Assembly (NCBI GenBank): GCA_964511405.1
Contig: CAZEFK010000023.1
Span: 1-46,051, forward strand
DNA length: 46,051 bases
Source of the DNA: CAZEFK01 sp964511405
GTDB lineage: Bacteria; Pseudomonadota; Alphaproteobacteria; Elsterales; Elsteraceae
Direction: 5' to 3'
The first letter of the stretch is position 1. The number at the start of each line of letters is the position of its first letter. The translations under genes and the position numbers were made by a program. Below are positions 43,380-46,051 of the stretch, in pieces. Below the pieces are notes generated by a model. It was not told the origin of the DNA. It was given only the letters and a program-made list of their open reading frames with translations, and made no database searches.

Positions 43380-43576
43380 TGGGGGACTACGGCCGCGCGG
43401 TCCGGCAGCAACTCCGCGAGGCCGGGTGCTGGCTGGTCCGCCACGGCAAGGGCGATCATGAGATCTGGCGCAGCCCGGTCTCCAACCGAAACATCACGGT
43501 CGATACTGTGATCAAGTCGCGGCACACGGCCAACGAGATCATGAAGCAGGCTGGTTTGGCGTACCGGTTCCGGTAG
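43379..43576 (+). CDS. hicA: HicA-type mRNA interferase toxin
   Basis: A 65-residue toxin of the double-stranded-RNA-binding-like fold. It has the catalytic His in GKGDHEIWRSP and the helices RAVRQQLREAGCWLVRHG and HTANEIMKQAGLAY. The usual HicA order (toxin first) is reversed here, hicB then hicA, as often seen with DUF1902 partners. The module lies between two copies of the hisN 3' end, suggesting insertion at that site. Confidence 0.88.
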   Translation: MGDYGRAVRQQLREAGCWLVRHGKGDHEIWRSPVSNRNITVDTVIKSRHTANEIMKQAGLAYRFR

Positions 43577-43596
43577 GCGCCGCAGAGAATGGCTGG

Positions 43597-43645
43597 CTGC
43601 GGCGATCCCGAGCTGCCGGACGCGGTGCTGGAGCGGCTGGCGTAG
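43597..43645. repeat. direct repeat, copy 2 (duplicated hisN tail)
   Basis: A 49-base near-copy of the hisN 3' end (3 differences), still in frame as a short open frame from the ATG at 43589 to the TAG at 43643. It has no upstream hisN sequence and marks the far edge of the hicBA segment. Confidence 0.92.
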
Positions 43646-44068
43646 CTACGGGCGGGGTACGCCGAAGCGCAGCAAGGCAAAGGCGCAGCCGAAGATCGCG
43701 ATGATCAGGCCCGTTAGGGTCCAGACGGTCGGGAGCAAGCGGAGCTGCCCTTCGATGCCCGCGATCCGGCCGTCGATACCCGCGAGCCGGCCGTCGATAC
43801 GGACAACGTCCTCACGCAGCTTCACGATGGCTTCGCCCTGTTTCGCGATCGCATCGCCCAGTTGGGTGATCGCCTCGCCGTGCTTCGTGATCACCTCGCC
43901 CTGCTTCGTGATCGCCTCGCCCTGCTTGGCGAAGGCATCTCCCAGAGCGGCAAGCGCCTGGGCTTGGGCATGCTGGTCGGCCCTGACGGCGGACAGCATC
44001 GGCTCCAGCCGTCGCAGGATCTCGATAGCCTCGCCGTCGGAAGGCTGACGGGGTGCAGCGCTGCTCAT
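43646..44068 (-). CDS. coiled-coil membrane protein with heptad repeats
   Basis: A 140-residue protein: a helical N-terminus, a long heptad coiled coil (units such as EAITKQG, EVITKHG, EAITQLG, DAIAKQG, EAIVKLR), a short IDGRLAGIDGRIAGIEGQL segment and one C-terminal transmembrane helix (VWTLTGLIIAIFGCAFALL). No enzyme motif is present and the function is unknown. The layout resembles the hendecad protein at 3194-3553: coiled coil in the cytoplasm, C-terminal anchor. Its stop directly abuts the duplicated hisN tail. Confidence 0.72.
   Translation of the reverse strand: MSSAAPRQPSDGEAIEILRRLEPMLSAVRADQHAQAQALAALGDAFAKQGEAITKQGEVITKHGEAITQLGDAIAKQGEAIVKLREDVVRIDGRLAGIDGRIAGIEGQLRLLPTVWTLTGLIIAIFGCAFALLRFGVPRP
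43826..43930. repeat. 21-bp tandem repeat, five units
   Basis: Five consecutive 21-base units starting at 43826, 43847, 43868, 43889 and 43910, most beginning GATCGCCTCGCC. They encode the seven-residue coiled-coil units of the protein at 43646-44068. The third to fifth copies are closest to each other. Confidence 0.85.
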
Positions 44069-44168
44069 GGGGCTATCTCAGCTTCGTCCGGTCGACGGCC
44101 CAAACTCTCCCAAGAGTAGCACAATGCCTCCCTGGTGACTACTCGTGGAAACCGTGGTCCAACGCTCG

Positions 44169-45065
44169 TCATTTGCCCGACGGCCCTGCCGGCCGCTCCT
44201 CCACGCCCAACGCATCGGCCAGCCGATGCGCTGCACTGCCTGGCCGCAGCGCCTGGGGTTGGGTGGCAGCCGGCGCCCAACCGGTGAGATAGATGACCTG
44301 GAACGTCGCCTCGATGCGGCCGTCCGGGCCGGCGAAGCGATCCTGATAGCGGGCAGCGGCTTCCAGCAGGGTGGCGCGCCGGGTCGGATGCCGGGGGCGA
44401 TCGGCGGCGGCGTTGGCCTCGCCCATGGCGCGCAGGTCATGCATCAGGGCCAGGGCATTGTCGTAGGTCACGGTCAGCCGGTCGCTGTCGACCACCGGCA
44501 GGGCGAAGCCGGCCCGCTGCATCAGCATCCCCATGTCGCGCACATCGGTGACCGGGGACACGCGCAGCCGGGCGCCGCCCTCCACCGCCGCCTCGGCCTC
44601 GATCAGGCTCTGGCGCAGCTCGGACAACGTCGCGCCGCCCAGCAGCGCCGCCAGGAACAGGCCGTCCGGCTTCAGCACCCGGCGGGCCTGGACCAGCGCA
44701 CCCGGCAGGTCGTTGATCCAATGCAAGGCGAGGTTGCTGATCACCAGGTCGAAGCCGCCGTCGGCGAAGGGCAGCAACTCCTCGTCGCCGGCGACGACCG
44801 GGCCGGGATGGCGGCGCGCCATGGCCGGCGACAGCTCGAGCCCGACCAGCGTCTCGATGCCGCCCCGGCGGCCGCGCAGCCGGGTCAGCAGCCCAGTCCG
44901 GCAGCCGAGGTCCAGCGCCAGCGGGAAGCGGCGCGTGACGTCGTCAAGGCGGTCGAGCAGCCGCTCGCCGACTTCCCGAAATAGAAAGTCGTGGCCGTCG
45001 AACCCGGCGGCCGCGCGGTCGCGGTGGCGCCGGACGGCGTGCCGGTCGAACGGGGCGACGCTCAG
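44169..45065 (-). CDS. SAM-dependent methyltransferase (BioC/NDUFAF5-like), apparent CTG start
   Basis: A 298-residue class I methyltransferase. Motif I is LALDLGCRTGLLTRL, then LVGLELSPAMARR, the acidic GDEELLPFADGGFDLVISNL and ALHWINDLPGALVQARRVL. The conserved N-terminus FDRHAVRRHRDRAAAGFDG and HDFLFREVGERLLDRL lies upstream of the first ATG (44822), yet no ATG, GTG or TTG precedes it in frame. A CTG at 45063-45065 has AGGAGG 7 bases before it and overlaps the mutase stop as CTGA, so I set the start there. Homologues include the mitochondrial complex I assembly factor NDUFAF5; the substrate is unproven. Confidence 0.78.
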   Translation of the reverse strand: MSVAPFDRHAVRRHRDRAAAGFDGHDFLFREVGERLLDRLDDVTRRFPLALDLGCRTGLLTRLRGRRGGIETLVGLELSPAMARRHPGPVVAGDEELLPFADGGFDLVISNLALHWINDLPGALVQARRVLKPDGLFLAALLGGATLSELRQSLIEAEAAVEGGARLRVSPVTDVRDMGMLMQRAGFALPVVDSDRLTVTYDNALALMHDLRAMGEANAAADRPRHPTRRATLLEAAARYQDRFAGPDGRIEATFQVIYLTGWAPAATQPQALRPGSAAHRLADALGVEERPAGPSGK

Positions 45066-46051
45066 GCCGCTTCCTCCTGGCGGGCGCCGACCAGCCGCAG
45101 CACCTCGGCCGCCGCCGCCGGGATGTTGGTGCCGGGCCCGAAGATCGCCGACACGCCGGCGGCCCGCAGCGGCTCGTAGTCCTGGGGCGGGATCACTCCG
45201 CCCACGACCACCAGGATGTCGCCGGCGCCCTGCTCGCGCAGCGCCTGGACCAGGGCCGGGACCAGGGTGCGGTGGCCGGCGGCCTGGGACGAGACCCCGA
45301 CGACATGGACGTCGTTCTCGACCGCCATCCGCGCCGCCTCCTCTGGCGTCTGGAACAGCGGCCCGATGTCGACGTCGAAGCCGAGGTCGGCGAAGGCGGT
45401 GGCGATCACCTTGGCGCCGCGGTCGTGGCCGTCCTGGCCGAGCTTGGCGACCAGCATCCGCGGCCGCCGGCCCTCGGCCTCGGCGAAGGCCGCGACCTCG
45501 CGCTGGATCCGGCGGAAGCCTTCGTCGCCCTCATAGGCCGCGCCATAGACGCCGCTGATCGCGCGCACCGGCGCCCGATGCCGGGTATAGACGGCCTCCA
45601 GGGCGTCCGAGATCTCGCCGACCGTCGCGCGGGCCCGCGCGGCCTCGACCGCGAGGTCCAGCAGGTTGCCGGTGCCGTCGCGCGCCGCGGCGGTCAGGGC
45701 GTCGAGGGCCGCGCGCACCCCGGCGGGATCGCGGCGGCGCTTGACCTCGGCCAGGCGGGCGACCTGCGCGGCGCGCACGGCGGCGTTGTCGATGTCGCGC
45801 AGCGGCACCGGCTGGCCCTCGTCGGCCTGGTACTTGTTGACCCCGACCACGACCTCTTCGCCACGATCGATGCGGGCCTGGCGGCGCGCCGCGGCCTCCT
45901 CGATGCGCAGTTTGGGCATGCCCGAGGCGACGGCCCGGGTCATGCCGCCCAGCGCCTCGACCTCGTCGATCAACTGGTCGGCCGCCGCCGCCAGGCTATG
46001 GGTCAGATGCTCGACATAATAGCTGCCGCCCAAGGGGTCGACGACATGCGG
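45062..46051 (-). CDS. methylmalonyl-CoA mutase, large subunit (3' part, runs off window)
   Basis: The last 329 residues of the B12-dependent mutase that converts methylmalonyl-CoA to succinyl-CoA. The visible part starts at PHVVDPLGGSYYVEHLT (end of the catalytic barrel), runs through GEEVVVGVNKYQADEGQPVP and ends with the C-terminal cobalamin domain: AKLGQDGHDRGAKVIA carries the Asp-x-His-x-x-Gly cobalt ligand, followed by GPLFQTPEEAARMAVENDVH and VGGVIPPQDYEPLRAAG. The start lies beyond 46051. Its stop overlaps the methyltransferase start. Confidence 0.95.
   Translation of the reverse strand, partial: PHVVDPLGGSYYVEHLTHSLAAAADQLIDEVEALGGMTRAVASGMPKLRIEEAAARRQARIDRGEEVVVGVNKYQADEGQPVPLRDIDNAAVRAAQVARLAEVKRRRDPAGVRAALDALTAAARDGTGNLLDLAVEAARARATVGEISDALEAVYTRHRAPVRAISGVYGAAYEGDEGFRRIQREVAAFAEAEGRRPRMLVAKLGQDGHDRGAKVIATAFADLGFDVDIGPLFQTPEEAARMAVENDVHVVGVSSQAAGHRTLVPALVQALREQGAGDILVVVGGVIPPQDYEPLRAAGVSAIFGPGTNIPAAAAEVLRLVGARQEEAA

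Noticed and set aside
43589..43645. Short open frame ending in AVLERLA
   Set aside because: It is the duplicated 3' end of hisN, not an independent gene.
43826..43930. CRISPR-like array
   Set aside because: The repeats are contiguous, 21 bases long, without spacers, and keep a coiled-coil reading frame. The same applies to 3328-3426 and 14461-14505.

Overview
The window reads as a chromosomal segment of a high-GC, heterotrophic alphaproteobacterium, perhaps Rhodospirillales-like. I infer this from a QuiC-type dehydratase/dioxygenase fusion, the order tandem pheA - 184-residue membrane-anchored cytochrome c (CycM-like) - hisN, a DUF1638 protein, a RamA-like corrinoid activator and RHSRESGNP-type REP palindromes. 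I cannot name the genus. Genes are dense, often overlap by 1-19 bases, and no rRNA, tRNA, CRISPR array or intact insertion sequence is visible. One 10-N assembly gap lies at 10394-10403.

Region 1 (about 0.1-10.4 kb) looks like a uptake-and-catabolism cluster for hydroaromatic acids such as quinate or shikimate. It holds 3-dehydroshikimate dehydratase (quiC), a divergent GntR regulator, an SDR, an AroE-type shikimate/quinate dehydrogenase, a GlcG/HbpS-like protein and a five-gene branched-chain-type ABC transporter. The same motif, ATWGGAGATTTCNNNGAA, occurs between quiC and gntR and twice in front of the transporter, which ties these units into one putative regulon. The assembly gap truncates livF. 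Beyond it is an orphan proB PUA-domain remnant and a VapBC toxin-antitoxin module.

Region 2 (11.3-18.5 kb) is a set of single metabolic and regulatory genes: malonyl-CoA synthetase, a DHA2-type MFS pump, a YHYH-domain exported protein, an AraC regulator, an SDR, and a TetR/glutathione-transferase divergent pair with two clear palindromic operators.

Region 3 (18.5-31.4 kb) combines two themes. One is a trans-4-hydroxy-L-proline catabolic operon (epimerase, FAD oxidase, DapA-family deaminase) under a divergent GntR regulator with a perfect operator. The other is a scattered corrinoid one-carbon system: a B12-binding protein, DUF1638, a homocysteine S-methyltransferase-type protein, a 'virulence factor' domain protein and a [2Fe-2S]/ASKHA corrinoid activator. 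These look like methionine synthase broken into separate polypeptides. Between the two parts lies a decaying accessory patch: a 49% GC orphan gene, a DUF2442/DUF4160 remnant pair and a dioxygenase gene split by an in-frame stop.

Region 4 (31.4-46.05 kb) holds an EamA exporter/MocR pair, a di-iron MBL-fold protein, a DsbA-like isomerase, a SWIM-SNF2 helicase, an orphan MbcA/ParS-type antitoxin, two tandem prephenate dehydratase genes, cycM, hisN, a HicBA module flanked by a 49-bp duplication of the hisN 3' end, a coiled-coil membrane protein, a methyltransferase that appears to start with CTG, and the 3' part of a methylmalonyl-CoA mutase gene that runs off the window.
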